A DNA stretch of 64,000 nucleotides from Cyprinodon diabolis (taxonomy: Eukaryota > Chordata > Actinopteri > Cyprinodontiformes > Cyprinodontidae), in NCBI GenBank assembly GCA_030533445.1, contig CM060076.1:8181001-8245000 (forward strand), written 5' to 3'. Numbering within the stretch: position 1 is the first letter of the stretch; each line of letters opens with the position of its first letter. The position numbers and the translations under genes were made by a program. The notes beneath the pieces were generated by a model. The model was not told the DNA's origin, ran no database searches, and saw nothing but the letters and a program-made list of their open reading frames with translations. Below are positions 45,328 to 60,139 of this stretch, piece after piece.

Positions 45328-45661
45328 TTAATACACATTCATAGTACGATATCTATCTTGATGGTTGGGATGAGAACTTAATGGTGATTTGTACAAAAGA
45401 TTTATACAAAAGACACACCTGTTTGAATAACTGAAACACAGACTGATTTAGACTTAAGAAGAATAAAACCACTAAAAGCAAGCTAACTTCTGAAAACTCT
45501 TTCCAAACATATTGAGCTTAACTCAATCTTCAACCAAAGGGAAAGGAAGGAGCAAGTATATAGAAAATGTTTGTCCTGTTTTAAGCTGTATAACCTCAAA
45601 TGCCTAATATTTATTGAAATAGTTTTGTTGGCTGTTATTTTCTATTTAATTCTATTTCAGT

Positions 45662-46607
45662 TAGTGCTGTCAAAATTATCGCGTTATTATCGCGTTAACG
45701 CGAGGCCATTTTAATGGCGATAATTTTTTTAACGTGAGATTAACGCTATGTGGTTTTATTGGTACAATTTTCCAAGTACATCCCGCTGCAGCCTGCGGGA
45801 AGGCGGGGCTATTTTCCCCCAGTCTATGCATTTTCCATAGGCTTCGAGAGCGGAGCTCCTCAAGAGAAAAAGACGCTCATACACTGGGGTAGCGCTAGTG
45901 CCTTTTCTTTAAGCCCCACCACCAACAAACAAGTTGAGTGTCTGGTGCCTAGTAGCAACCTGAAATACGCTGAGAAAACAGATTACTGAGGTGAAATAGA
46001 ATCTGCTACGGCACTCTTGCTGTCTGTGTACGCCACAGGTCAGTATCGTGTGTGTGTGTGTGTGGGTGTGTGTCTGTGTGTGTGTTCTCATTTTTGTTAA
46101 GAGGCTGAAAAATAACTTTCTAGAGCATAGACTACCTCCATCTAGTGATGTCGGTCTATTGATTTTGATGTATTGATTGAAAATTGTTCATTATTATCTT
46201 GGTTAATTAACATCTAATGTTAACTCTACTACATTTTATAGCAGTAGGGTAAAATGCTTGTCTTTGTTCAAAAGACTGTATTGACTGTAAAGACTGTCTT
46301 TTACATCAGCCTGTTTTCAGGGCCTTTTTTTTGGCTACATATTTGTTATTTTTTGCTACATGCCTCCCATGCATCTTCTTGCCATATTCTTCTATGGCAT
46401 AAATCAGTGTCTTTGACCTGTTTTCATTTAAAAAAAAGAACATTGGCACAACCTAGCCTGTATGTATTTTTTGTATGTCATCGAGAGTATTTAAATGATT
46501 TTCAATCAGAAAAAAAATGTGCGATTAAAATGCGATTAATCGCGAGTTAACTTAGGCATTGATGCGATTAATCGCGATTAAAAAAATTTAATCGATTGAC
46601 AGCACTA
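45662..46607. mobile_element. hAT-type MITE (946 bp) with perfect 8-bp duplication
   Basis: Ends TAGTGCTGTCAA are inverted, and the octamer atttcagt is repeated exactly at 45654-45661 and 46608-46615. Both subterminal regions are packed with ATCGCG and TTAATCGCGATTA-type words. An internal GT microsatellite lies at 46048-46084. No transposase is recognised. Confidence 0.88.
46048..46084. repeat. (GT)n microsatellite
   Basis: Imperfect GT run inside the hAT MITE. Confidence 0.9.
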
Positions 46608-46699
46608 ATTTCAGTGTGTTATGTTTACTGTTGGCAGGCTTCATATGCAGTTAGAAAAAATATAGAATTTTACTTAACAGAAAAGTTACAAAAGTTAAA

Positions 46700-47010
46700 A
46701 CTTTGTTTTCCAAGTCTGAAGATGTTTCACTTCCCATTAGGGAAGCTTTTTAGTTCAAAATGTCAGTAAAGCGAGTTCCAAATTTTTGGTTCAATTTGCA
46801 TGTTTTCTAAGCCATTACAAGGCTTTGTTGGTCTACTCTATAAAGCTTGGAACTCAACGCTAATCCAGACATTTTGAATTGAAAAATCTTCCAGGATGGC
46901 AAGCGAAACATCTTCAGACTTGGAAAGCAAAGTCCAGAGGTTTCTTTCTTTACCTTTTTTTTTTTTTTTCTTTGGAATGATTATGATGGGGATGACTGAG
47001 AATCTTCATC
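46700..47010. repeat. short foldback plus GACTGAGAATCTTCA tail, copy 2
   Basis: TTCCAAGTCTGAAGATGTTT near 46710 is mirrored by AACATCTTCAGACTTGGAA near 46905. The tail reads GGAATGATTATGATGGGG and GACTGAGAATCTTCATCAG, as at 24880-24910. Confidence 0.6.
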
Positions 47011-47099
47011 AGCAATTTCACTTAACACTTTTCAGGTCCAAATTATGGGAAAGGATTTCATATTGGCACTTATTTTGCCATCCTTAAGACTAAACGTCT

Positions 47100-49090
47100 G
47101 TCCATGCAGAAACTCTTTGAAAAAACAGTTGCATCTGTTTTCAAACATGGACTTTGTAACTATGTCCTAATTTCTTTGAGAATATTTCAACAGCTAAACA
47201 CTAGCTGTAAATATAATTTTTAGAAATAAAGTTCATACTCAATCTTAATGTACTAAAGGTTTGCGTGTATAAAAACATAACAGCAGGCATAAAAATTTTG
47301 CGTTTTCACCTTCATCAGGTACTTGCAGATAAATACGCAAAATGTAATCACTTTCCATCGTAATCTATGAAACCTGAAACTAAACTTAAACTGTTTTAAA
47401 AGCAGATACTTTTAAACATCTTCCTACTGTTGAGCCACAAAGTCATCTTTTGCTGGAGTAAGAATATTGTCCGTGCAAAATGGCTTTGCTGGAAAGATCG
47501 TATGTCTACTATCGTTCTTTCTGACAGTCCTAATATGTTCACAGTTCCTCTCTCTCATTTAAATGTTTTGCTTGCAAAATCAACTTAGCTCCTGTTGTGT
47601 ATTTATGTTTTATTGCAGCCATTCGGTTGGCTCCTCACACATTGAGCACCATCATTGTAAGGCATTGTTAAAAGCAGGTTTGTCTTGTTGAAGTGAGGGT
47701 TTAACTTGTTTCTGTAAATCCTTTGCACACAAACCTAAGCCAACGCTCACACTTTCCAACCTGCCAATATATCACAGCTCCCAGGTCAGAAGATTGATGG
47801 CATTAAATTACTTCTATCCAGTTTTTTTTTTATCAGGATTTACAGGCGTTGTTGTACCTACTGCTTTCCAGCACCACTCCCTCCCATAAATCATGCTTTT
47901 TCACCTTACCAGTGTTCTCTCTCTCTTCACACACACAACACACACTCTCTCTCATATCCACACTTTTTGTATTAAAACACACAGAGGAGCTCCACAAATG
48001 CCCACACACACTTTTACTAATATGCACAAATGTACACACACATAGAGTTTGGGATATGGCTGCAACAAGATAGATGACCTCCTTGTCGCCTGCTGCCACA
48101 CAACCACACACACGGAAACACAGCAACTCTGATGGAGCAACACATGTACATTTTTGACTCTGTAATGGAAAATGTCAATCTCTGTCGATGGCAGGCCCTG
48201 GAAATGTACTGAATTCTTCCCTTCTACCCATCGCTCTCATTACAGGAAAATGTCACCTCATTTCCCAAGTACATGTCGGCTGATTAATTTCTGAAAGGAG
48301 AATGAGAGACAGACAAGGGAGATGAAGAGAGGTGGCATCTGTCCTAAGGATTGTCACTGGTGCTTTTTATTTGGAACATATAGATGCTGTTTTAAAAATA
48401 AATGGTTCTTTTGGTTTAAAAAAATAACTGAAAACTTACAACCATAAGCAAGAGTAGATTTGAGGTAGAAGAGGATGGTTGAGGCATCTTTTGACCTATT
48501 CACCCACACCAGGTTATTGTGTAATCACGGTCCCTTAATTCTACTAATGGATGTAAATCATAATTGTTTAAATGGTCAACACAGTGAAGTGCTTCTGAGA
48601 ACTAATTGTGCATTCTCTTTTCCGAATATAAGCAAACAATTAAAATCTACACATTTTTAAAATTTGTAAAAATTAAAATTTGTAAAAATGTGGACTATGT
48701 TGGATATGTAGTCGGATCCAGTTATTGTGGCCATCTGGAAAAATGTTTTGTTTTTAAGGAACCTCCAGCATAAATAGAAGTCAGTGACTTTGCAGCCACC
48801 CCTCATAGGCTTGGATATAATGACAGTGGAAGGGAATTACTTGCTTTGAGGTGCTGGTCCAGGAATTCTTTCTATGTTAAGGAAACAGTGTTAATGGCAA
48901 GAGTCGCTCATTTAGTAGCTTTGTTTGGGGAAAGAACTCCTCAAAAACAGTTACTCTTTGAGCAAGAAGAAAATATTTGCAATGAGAAACAAAATCAACA
49001 CACAGCATGTAGAAGCAACAAAAGCGAAATCAAGGCTGTGTCTGTCAGCAAAATGGGGTTCAACACAGACAGAAATGGCTAATTTTATAC
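47100..49090. other. intergenic, CA-rich patch at 47927-48120
   Basis: Apart from interrupted ACACAC tracts, no gene, RNA or bounded repeat is seen. Confidence 0.45.
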
Positions 49091-49097
49091 TTATTAT

Positions 49098-49446
49098 AAA
49101 CTTAATGTTGTGCCGATGCCATTTTTGGCCCCGATACTGATACCCGATATCTGGGTGTCCTGTATCGGCCGATACCGATACCATACCGATACCATCTGTT
49201 TGAAATGTATGTGTGTGTGTATATATAAGGAACTGCAAACTACTTGGATGTAAAATAATTGCCATCATGGCTTTGACAAGCTTCTGCTTACCTTTGTGAA
49301 GCAGGAAAAAGACTAATACAAAGTGAATCCAGTAGACCTTTTTATTGCCTACCTGGAATGGGTGACAATAGTTGAATAAAGTTTTAGCTCTCAAAATGGT
49401 ATCGGTGCCCTATTTGTTGGTACTCGCCGATACCGATACCACCATT
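49098..49446. repeat. CCGATACC-rich repeat
   Basis: Both ends of the interval are dense in CGATACCGATACC words (about 49130-49195 and 49395-49442) around an unrelated middle. This resembles MITEs with GATACCGATA subterminal repeats, but exact ends could not be placed. Confidence 0.45.
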
Positions 49447-49732
49447 TTAGTGCTGAAAACCTCAGTTGGGAGCACCCTCCAGGAAACTGACACAGTGAAA
49501 TGAAAACCCTGAACCATTTTTACATCCATTAATAAAAAATAAAAAAAAACTTGGGAACACAGTTAAATAGACAATAACTGGATGATCCATAATATGCGAG
49601 TAGTAGAAGAAGGTTTCTGATTGAAAAGAAGCAGTTAGTATGTCTTCAATCAGCCTAAGCCTGAAGCAGAAACAGTCCAGTCCAGTCCAGAAACGAAAAG
49701 GAGAAAAAATAATGACATGACCCCCTTGTTCA

Positions 49733-49944
49733 CCAGATCTGAACCCCATCGAGAACCTGTGGTCCTTCATGAAATGTGAGATCTACAGGGAGGAAAACAG
49801 TCCACCTCTCTGAACGGTGTCTGGGAGGCTGTGGTGGCTGCTGCACGCAATGTGGATCACAAACAGATCAAGACACTGACAGAATCTATGGATGGAAGGC
49901 TTTAGAGTGTCATGGTGAAGAAAGGTGGCTATATTGGGCACTGA
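49733..49944 (+). pseudogene. Tc1/mariner transposase C-terminal remnant
   Basis: [20 protein letters not shown] contains the catalytic Glu of the DDE triad. After a stop and frame change it continues VWEAVVAAARNVDHKQIKTL and ends KKGGYIGH. The wording differs from the intact element at 22250, so it is a different family. Confidence 0.72.
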
Positions 49945-50274
49945 TTCGTTTTCATTTTTTTGTTTTTGAATGTTACAACTGTTTATTTCTGAATGTTCAT
50001 TTGTTGTATTGGTTTACCTGGTGAAAATAAACAAGTTAGATGGGTATATATTTCTTTTTATTACGTAATAATTCTGCACAATAATATTTACCTGCACACA
50101 CAGACATTCTCATAATATGGCCAAATCTAAAAAAAAAGCACATCAACTTCCAAAAATATGAAACTTTGTTATTAAGGAGTCTTTTGGGTTGATTGAGAAC
50201 ATAATTGTTTTCCAATAATAAAAATAATCCTCAAAAATACAACTCTCCTAATAATTCTGCACACAGTGTTTAAA
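49733..50274 (+). mobile_element. 3' part of a second Tc1/mariner family
   Basis: It includes a decayed transposase C-terminus (49733-49944) and a right-end repeat whose reverse complement starts CACTGTGTGCAGAATTATT. A similar internal TAATAATTCTGCACA occurs near 50066. The left half is missing. Confidence 0.68.
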
Positions 50275-50279
50275 AAAAA

Positions 50280-52540
50280 GCTTACATGAGTTGCAACAAG
50301 CTGCAGGATCAGCAGCAGCTGCATGTTTAAATGTCTTTTATAATGTGAGGCAGTGAGGAGTCTGAACTACTTAAGTGGGGTCTTTAAATCCAGCACTTTG
50401 CAGGGATGGATCTATAGAAGCTGAGTTAACCTTAAAAAATGTTGAGCACAATTAAAAGTTGAATTAATGCAATTTCCTTCTGATATTTTCTTTGCTTTAT
50501 TAATAGATTATCACTTTTGATAAATTTGCATAGAAAGATGAAGAGTTTGCAGAAAGAAAAAGGAGAGGAGAAACTCTGTACAAAGCTCAGATATTAGATT
50601 GATTTTATTCTTCTCTGCTTCACAGGACAGAGGGATGTAAACACATTTCCCCAAACATTAGAAGATTCTAATGTCTGCGTGAAGCTTCAGGATGCAAGAT
50701 ACAGAGAGGGAGGGAATGAAAAAAAAAAATGAAAAGGCAGACAAATGAGGTGCAGGCAAACAGAAGATGCAGCGACAAATGTTTTTCCGCTGCTAAATAA
50801 TTAGAATCAGATACAACAGTGGCATTTTCCCACCCCGCCTGTCATAAACCAGATAATGCAAACAAATGGCCCTTGAATTGAAAGCGGGGGTATAACATTG
50901 GGGAGTGCCCGTCTTTGGAGAATGTGACACACGCATGAGTAAACACACACCTCAGGACACTAAAAAGAATCCATTCACTCTTCAAATCACTTACACATTG
51001 CACTTTCTTTATGAATTTACCTTTTCCATCTCGCAGCACATTGTGTTTAAGAGTGTTTCAGTAATTATAGGTTTAATTGTATTTTCCTCTGTCAAAAGTA
51101 GATTTTTTTTCCTGCATTGCCAAGAACATCAATATGTCCTCTGATGTCAATAGATCAGTTAATGCATTGTTAGGACAATAACCTTCAAAATTAGCACCTG
51201 TGTAACACTGCTTCACTGATTTTTGCCACACTCGCAAATAAAAGCAATTTCTTTTTTTTCTTTTTCTTCCAGAAGTAAGCATGAGTGGGTGGAGATAATA
51301 CAACAGTAATTTCTAAGCTGCTGTTGAGTTTAAATCAGAAATTGTTTCTTGTTTTGCTGCCCAGGGAGCAGGGAGGAAAAAAATGTAGCTGTAGTAAACT
51401 AATGAAAATAAATTGGACATAGATTGTTAGGTAAGGAGAAGCACTAAACGCTAAAGTGGATGATTTCTAGAATTTTCTGGGGAGTAAAAACAACTGAACT
51501 TCTGTTGACAGGATGAGAAATCGTTAAAACTCCTTAGTTGTTTTCTTTAAATGTGCATAAAAGTGAATTTTAAATTGTGATAACTAGGGATGTTTTAGAT
51601 TGTCCCAAAGCATCGGCTTTGGGTCAATCAATCAGAGATCAATAAAACAATACAAAATTACTCCTATTTTAATGTGAACACATTGCACAACTGTATTATC
51701 TGCTATTTCTGGATTATCTCCAATAATAGAAATTTTAAGGGGTATACATTAATATCTTACATTTTTTACATACAGCACTGGAAACGATTACACGTAGCTG
51801 TTGGTTTCAAACACAGTTTCTAGTGACACTGGTATTGGATCTGAAAAAAGTTCAATTATATTACCTTGTTCTATTCTGTTCTTTGTCACAGTAATCAATA
51901 TTTAAATATAGATATAATCATTAGACTGCAACAGTGAGCTGCTGCGTTACAACTCTAACATCAAACCTGTCAGACTCTTCAGTCGACAAGTTGTGTTTTA
52001 AAATATTCTCCAAATAACAGAGACCACCAGGACACTCATAAGGAAGCTCTACAACCGAAACCCTGAGGTTTGAGTGGAATAAACACCACCACTGCATGTT
52101 GAGTCGACCTGAGCTCTTGCAGACATGAATCACTGCAGAACCTATCCCTCAGCAGACAGCTCCATCTGTTAATAAATGGTGAAGGGACAAAATAAACAGT
52201 CTATTTCTCATCTGCTCTGTGGTAAAGCAATTAGCACCTGATAAGGCTAATAGTAAATGTTCCCTAACCTTTGATCCAGACTAAAGCTGACAATTAAAGC
52301 AGGAACTTTTCAGAACCTACAGGAACAGGCGCAAGCACAGACATGTTTGGAAGCATATTAAAGTTGACAGCCATGGCGCCTGCTCCATGTCTGTGTGATG
52401 TCAGCAGCTCAGCACAGTGTGCTCCGACAGCTGTTGGTATTGGATAGAGCTTTGCTGAGAGCAGCTTAGACACTAGTCATTGATATGTACGAGGTTCAAA
52501 GAAAAGTACTAAATTTCATAAGGTCAAGAGTAAAACTCTT
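50280..52540. other. intergenic, nothing recognised
   Basis: No gene, RNA gene or bounded repeat found. Confidence 0.45.
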
Positions 52541-52544
52541 TCCT

Positions 52545-52932
52545 AAAAGGGGAACGCTGTTTTTTTTTGTTTTTTTTTACATTGAGCCCTTGATTTTACG
52601 TTGTTACATCATGTTCTACTCACCCATATTAGTTTTGTGTCATTTGGCAGCTCCAACTGAAGATATTCCCCTAGGTTATATCCAAATAACGTCTTTCTAT
52701 GGGCAACGAGTTGAAGGCACAAACTAAACTGTTCAGAACATATTCTTTATGGTACGCCAGCATTCATAACATGTAGGCGAATCACTGTTGCCCAAAGGAA
52801 GACCTTACCTGGATATAACCTAACGGAATATCTTCCAAATGACACAAAACTCATATGGCTGAGTAGAACATGATGTAATAGCTTAAAATCAAGGGCCAAT
52901 GTAAAAAAAAAAAAAAAACGGCATTCCCCTTT
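52545..52932. mobile_element. palindromic MITE (388 bp)
   Basis: The left half (52545 to about 52700) and right half (about 52760-52932) are diverged reverse complements. Shared blocks are AAAGGGGAA, a T-rich run, CCTTGATTTTA, ACATCATGTTCTACTC and GTTTTGTGTCATTTGG. Ends TAAAGGGGAA suggest a TA duplication. Confidence 0.7.
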
Positions 52933-53012
52933 ATGCTTTTTCCTCACAAAATGAACAGTAGCTCCATTTTAATGCATATGAAGCCTCATTCAGCCACTCC
53001 CAATAAGCCACT

Positions 53013-53229
53013 TGTGGGGAGTGATGGCCAAGTGTTCAGGGCATAATGCTTGGAACCCTGAGGTTATGAGTTCAAACCCCACTCCATTAGGGTCTCTGAG
53101 CAAGACCCTTAACCCCAGATTGCTCCCCAGGTGCCCCATGATGCCAGCCCACTGCTCCTCAAAGGGGATGGGTTAAATGCAAAGGGAAATTTCTCCAATG
53201 TGAGATCAATAAAGTTCAGTATTATTATT
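53013..53229 (+). repeat. tRNA-derived SINE, family 1, copy 2
   Basis: TGGCCAAGTGTTCAGGGC fits an A box and GAGTTCAAACCCC a B box. The body has GAGCAAGACCCTTAACCCC and the tail ATTTCTCCAATGTGAGATCA followed by ATTATTATT. Confidence 0.8.
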
Positions 53230-53621
53230 ATTGGAGTCACCAAACCAGGTGCTAAACATGGTAGCATCAGCTTGGCAATTTAGCATAAAAACCTTGTTGA
53301 CCGGAGCAACACATGTGTTCATTGAAGGCTGTAGTTATTCATGTTGAGTAAGAAACTTTTTTTAAAGCAATTATTCAAATGGAACACCATTACAAAAGAA
53401 CAGCAAAAATGAAATACGCTTATTTTGCTCAATTATAAGGCTGCTGAGTTATTAAGCTATAGCTATGATAATGAATTAAATATTTGACTAGGACTTTATC
53501 AACAAATGTCCAATCCTAAACAATCATAATTAGTAGTATAAGTCAATAACAACTATCACACCTATGGATAAATGAAAACAACAAGTTAGTGTAAAAATAT
53601 TAGAGGAAAATTAGATTAGAT

Positions 53622-53668
53622 TACATGAGCTTTATTGATCTCACATTGGAGAAATTCACTGGTCACAT
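53622..53668 (-). repeat. SINE family 1 tail fragment
   Basis: GCTTTATTGATCTCACATTG is the reverse complement of the tail of the SINE 450 bp to the left. Confidence 0.65.
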
Positions 53669-53669
53669 A

Positions 53670-54960
53670 TTGGCATAGTAATTAAAGAAGGAGGGAAAAA
53701 GGTGCATTAAGAATGAACAATAAATATACAGTATATCAAGATAAATAAGGATTAAGGTGCAAGTGTAATGTATGAAAAACAAAATAAAATATGGATGGGT
53801 TTAATTAAAAGGTTCTTCCATTAGTGTTACATTGTTCCAGCAAGATAGAATTTACTGTTTAGGATTTTCCACAAGAAGGAAACTAAACTGGTTCCACAAC
53901 ATTTCTCCTAAAAACTGTTATAAATCTATATTGTATAAGTTTGACATAAATTACTATTTTCTAATTATCCCTAATAATAGACTAACTATAGGTGAATCAA
54001 AATATATTATTTTGAAAGGAGGTGCATTTAATCTTTTTGCATTTAATCTATTTTTTTTGTCATGACTGCATTTAATTGCCCCTGCTGACTGTGTGCCACA
54101 TATACATAATAAACACGCATATGTGAAATGTAGTTACATAAAACATGGCTGTTACACAAAACTGGCTTCTAAGCCATGGAACCATCTGAACTGAGATGTA
54201 CAAACAGCTGCTGTGTAAGGAAATAAACATTACGTGAAAACTGGAGCACAGACTTTAAAAATGTCAAATGAGAAACTAGATTGGAAATGATAAAGTCCAG
54301 ACACTGTTTATGTTTAGTTACACCCTCATTTGCAAGATGTTGCAGCATATTACTGTGACATAAATGCTTCCCGACCTGTCTAAAGAGTATAAATCAGGAG
54401 TGATTGATAAACAACTAAGCTGGTTGGTCAATGCAGACATCTGTAAGGCTGTGTCCTCCATCTTTCTCTGCATCATGAGAATAGCATCCTAGGTAGTTGG
54501 AAAGCAATTACAAAGTGCAGAGATCATTTAATTTACACTTGTTAGATCCACACACGGAAACATGTAGGCCAGATTGTTCCCGTGGTGTTGATTTGTTTTT
54601 TTCTTATTTTAGAATCCAGCATCCTTCCTCTCTCCTGATCTGGATCTCATTTCCTGACACTTTCCCCCAGGAGCTCAGTGAACACATGTTCGGTTGAATG
54701 CATATGTGCATGTTTGGCCAAAACAATGCATAATGCTCTGAGGTTTGGGTCCCAGTATGCCAGATTAGCATAGGAAATTTGTTGGAAAAGTATGATAACT
54801 TTTTAAAGGATTTTTCTTAGTCTTCTAACTACTTTAAAACTTTTATTGTTATGTTTTGTTCAGCTTTCGAACAGTTTATAAAGTGCAGCAGTGTAAATGT
54901 AAACAGTGTGGGGGAAAAACATGGTGCAAAAACGCGTTTATACGGAAGGTCAGAGCATTT
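53670..54960. other. intergenic, nothing recognised
   Basis: AT-rich with no coding similarity. Confidence 0.45.
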
Positions 54961-54968
54961 CAAGACAT

Positions 54969-55013
54969 ATATATAAATACATATATATATATATATATAT
55001 ACACATATATATA
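54969..55013. repeat. TA-rich microsatellite, left of the dead Tc1 copy
   Basis: Imperfect TA run; the TA tract resumes at 56625-56650 on the other side of the transposon. Confidence 0.9.
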
Positions 55014-56624
<1,611 letters not shown>

Positions 56625-56650
56625 TATATATATATATATATAGATATATA
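56625..56650. repeat. TA-rich microsatellite, right of the dead Tc1 copy
   Basis: Continuation of the TA tract split by the transposon. Confidence 0.88.
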
Positions 56651-56935
56651 TGTTGCAAATATGCAGTATTTTAGTTATCAGTGGGATGCAGAGTCTGTGA
56701 CTTGATTTAGAGTTGTTTTTTTTAACAGAACTTAATTTTCTCCCTTTATTCCTTAAAAATATATAATATATATTTAAAAATAGTTACTGAAGGTTTTATA
56801 TCATTTGTTACTTGTGATACTTTAAATTGCCTTTTCAATTATTGTCACACTGCCTGAGACTGAGGTTGCATTTTATCAAAACAAAAAGTGATAGTTTGAG
56901 AAATCCTTGGTGATTAGAATTTAAAATCATCCTTC

Positions 56936-57008
56936 ACAAATATAAAGCCTTAAAAGGTCAAGCTCCATCTTATATCAGGGATCTGATCATTCCTTTTGTT
57001 CCTAACAG
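56936..57008 (+). pseudogene. LINE reverse transcriptase fragment
   Basis: KYKALKGQAPSYIRDLIIPF is a close relative of the piece at 40730. Only about 70 bp are recognisable. Confidence 0.55.
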
Positions 57009-57299
57009 ATTATTTCTGCCGGCCATCATCTTTCTTCCTTCAAAGGTTACTGATCTTACTGCCAGTGGCTTCCTCCCAATGTAAAAACGCATATTTCAAT
57101 AACATTTTAAATGTTTTTCTGTTTGGCCCGGCTGAGTTTTTTCTTTGTCATTGCTATCTGATACGACTTCCTAAAGAAGTGTATAAATCCACAGACATTT
57201 CAGTCCAAACAAGGAGAAACTTCCATCATACACAAGGAAACCCTAATGACCCTGTTTATGGAATCTCTTAATAAACACAAACTTTGGGCCAAAACCGTA

Positions 57300-59862
57300 T
57301 AACCCACCAATATAACAGACACTGGTATAAAGTGAACAGAAAAATAGTTGAATGCTTTTGAAACTCTGACAAAAAAAAAAAAAAAAAAAAGATTAAAAGA
57401 GTAAAAACATGGAGGATGAGAAATTCTCACACGAACAGAACACATAATGACTTCTTTCTTTCATTTTCTCTCCACATGCTTAGATCAACCCCATAACTCA
57501 CCAGAACTAATATCTGTGTGACTGTGAGAAGGTGTGGGAGTGTTTCTGGGCCTCCTGACTTCCAATTATAAGTCCATTTGGTCACGGATATTTGAGGCAT
57601 GGCGGCAGGGAGAAAAAGAGAGCTGGTGAGAGATTTGAATATTTGGATAATGTGAGAGTTTGTTCCTCTCTCCATCCCAGCTCACCACCAATCAATTTCT
57701 CATTCCATAACCTTGGAAACTGCATAGGGTCACAATAAATCATTGAGTGCTTATGGAAATGTGAATAATTATCTGAACTATATGGATCACATAAACGACT
57801 TATTCATGCATTTATTTTATTTGGGTTACACTGTATAATGGAGCTGCAAAGAATAAGATGGATGTGACAGCTTTGAAAAGAGGAGCAAGATGAAAGGAGA
57901 GGACAGGCTGGCTGTCAGGACTGGGACTGATTGAGTCAGATGGGTAATAGAGAGAAAAGATGGATGTTACAGATTTGTCTCTGTTTAGTTTTGTGGTCAG
58001 ACAGCACTGCTGATAAGTTCAAAGATTTAATGAAAACTGATTGAGATTAGATTTGATAAAGCTTCTCATTTAAAGTCAAAGTAAAGCTGGAAAATTAAAA
58101 TCTTTCTACTTTGTTTTAGATTGTCATCTTGGATGTCATGGTATGCAGGAACTCATTTGAATTGTTTTACATGATCAACTGCACAAAGTGGGACAGGAAT
58201 GCCAGAACGTTTTCAACAATGACTTTGAAAGCCCAGAAAAGCTGGTGCATGTTTGCATAATTGTTATATACCTGAATAAAAGTCAAATACCATACGGTTG
58301 GTAGTATTAAAATTACAAAATAAGAAAATGTTTAAAGTTGCACAATGTATTCTCACAATTCTGTTTATGCGATTTGGAAATAACATGACACTGTCATATT
58401 TTCTTTTTTCAATATATTTTGACAGTTGAATGGACAAAAGGCATTAGGGTTCATGTTATCCATATTATGATTGAAGTTGTATGCAATAGTGCTGCAATTA
58501 AATATTTTTCTGACATTTTGCACAACTGTTTTTTCTCTCTCTTTTTATAATAGAGTTTCCTTTGTCTCTTTTTTATAGCCTACAGAGTCAACAAAATCAT
58601 CTAAATTTGTTCAAACCTTCTCTTTTAACTATTTATTAATTATACTTGAGTCAGCATTAGACAATCATCATTAATTGTGGTGGTTTAAATTCACCTGTGT
58701 GTATGATATGTTTGGGGCTTTTTCCACTAAATGTTGCTGAGCGTGCATATATCACTTTAAGTCTGTGTTTAGTTGTAAAACAGCTTTGGGAAAAAGATAT
58801 TTAAAAGCTCTCTTTGCAATGTTTTATCCAATTCTCAAGGAGAAGTCCTAAATCCCATACTTCTTTTTTGATCTCCAGGGAGATACAGATTTCTCTTTTT
58901 TTCAATCACTTAAAAGCTATGCCTTTTAAAACTCCCATGGGTAGATTACAATTTTTTTTATCTCTTTGACATCCTCTTACATCAGTGGATCCGTGTTCAT
59001 GTTCAATAAGTCCAAACAATGAAAAATGAAACGGTTTTTACTTGCCTCCTGGGGGAACACATGGATGATCACATCCAGTGAATAACGCTGACCAGTATTG
59101 ATCACAGTGGAGACAAAGTTTTTTTTAGCATCCTCTCAAAAAGATAACTGCCTCTGTTTTGTTTCTTTAAAAGAAACTGTCTGCAAGACCTTAATACAGT
59201 CTAGATTCCCCGTTGACAGTTTTGTGCAGTCAGGAGGCTTTTTGTTTTTGCTTCAAAAACCAATTCCAAGGGAGCAAATGCAGACGAAACAATGGATATG
59301 CAGGAGGTGGTACTTAATTTGTACCAGTTTATGAATCTCCCACAACAAAATTACCATCAGAGAGAAAGGGCTCCTCATGTGTTTTTGTCAGAGCCCATAT
59401 CTTTAAAAGTTATTTAAAATATGCCCCAGGTTTAACAAGTATCTTTTAACTTGTTGCATGATCGAAGAAAATGGCATAAAATTGCTCACATCTTAATACA
59501 GCCTACGGATGAAAATATGAGAAAAACATCGTCCTATTATTAACTTGATATTTCATTTATACTTTGCAAAAAAAAATAAAAACACAATTTACTCAAAAAC
59601 TCCAGGATGATGGCATTGGGTGTTAAAGTTAAATCTTTATAAAATAATGGGATACTTGAATACAAATGAAGTTCAATCATTTACACAAATATAATTTTGA
59701 CATTTCATTGAATGGAACAAGTCACTCTAAAAATCCCCAAAGCAGACTGTTTTTATTTCTGTCCAATTATTATAGATATCCTTGTCTTTTTCCCCTGAAC
59801 CATCCAACCATAAAACACCATTCTAGTGTTTGGTTAAAAAAAAAAAGTAGAAAACTTTGAAT
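57300..59862. other. intergenic, nothing recognised
   Basis: Contains an A homopolymer of about 20 near 57371. No gene, RNA gene or bounded repeat found. Confidence 0.45.
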
Positions 59863-59955
59863 CAATTTGACTATATGAACTGATGAACTGTACAGTGCCT
59901 TGAGATTGACATGTTGTGAATTGGCGCTTTATAAATAAACTGAATTGAATTGAAC
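59863..59955 (+). repeat. LINE/SINE 3'-tail family, copy 4
   Basis: AGTGCCTTGAGATTGACATG, TTGTGAATTGGCGCTTTATA and AATAAACTGAATTGAATTGA match copy 2 closely. Confidence 0.8.
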
Positions 59956-60139
59956 TATTCACATACTTGAACTGCACTTAGAATATTCAAGCACCACTGT
60001 TCGGCGCCATTTACCTTTTTCCTCTGAGCATGGAGCAACTGGTTTGCTTGAACTCGTAATGAATCAAGGGATACCCAATGCAACAGAGGAGACAGCAGAC
60101 CTGTATTTCCACACGTCCAAAAAGAATGAAGAGTCTTCC

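Noticed and set aside
47927..48120. Regularly spaced ACACAC blocks, considered as a repeat array
   Set aside because: Irregular CA-rich low-complexity sequence; spacing and units are not constant, so no CRISPR or satellite.
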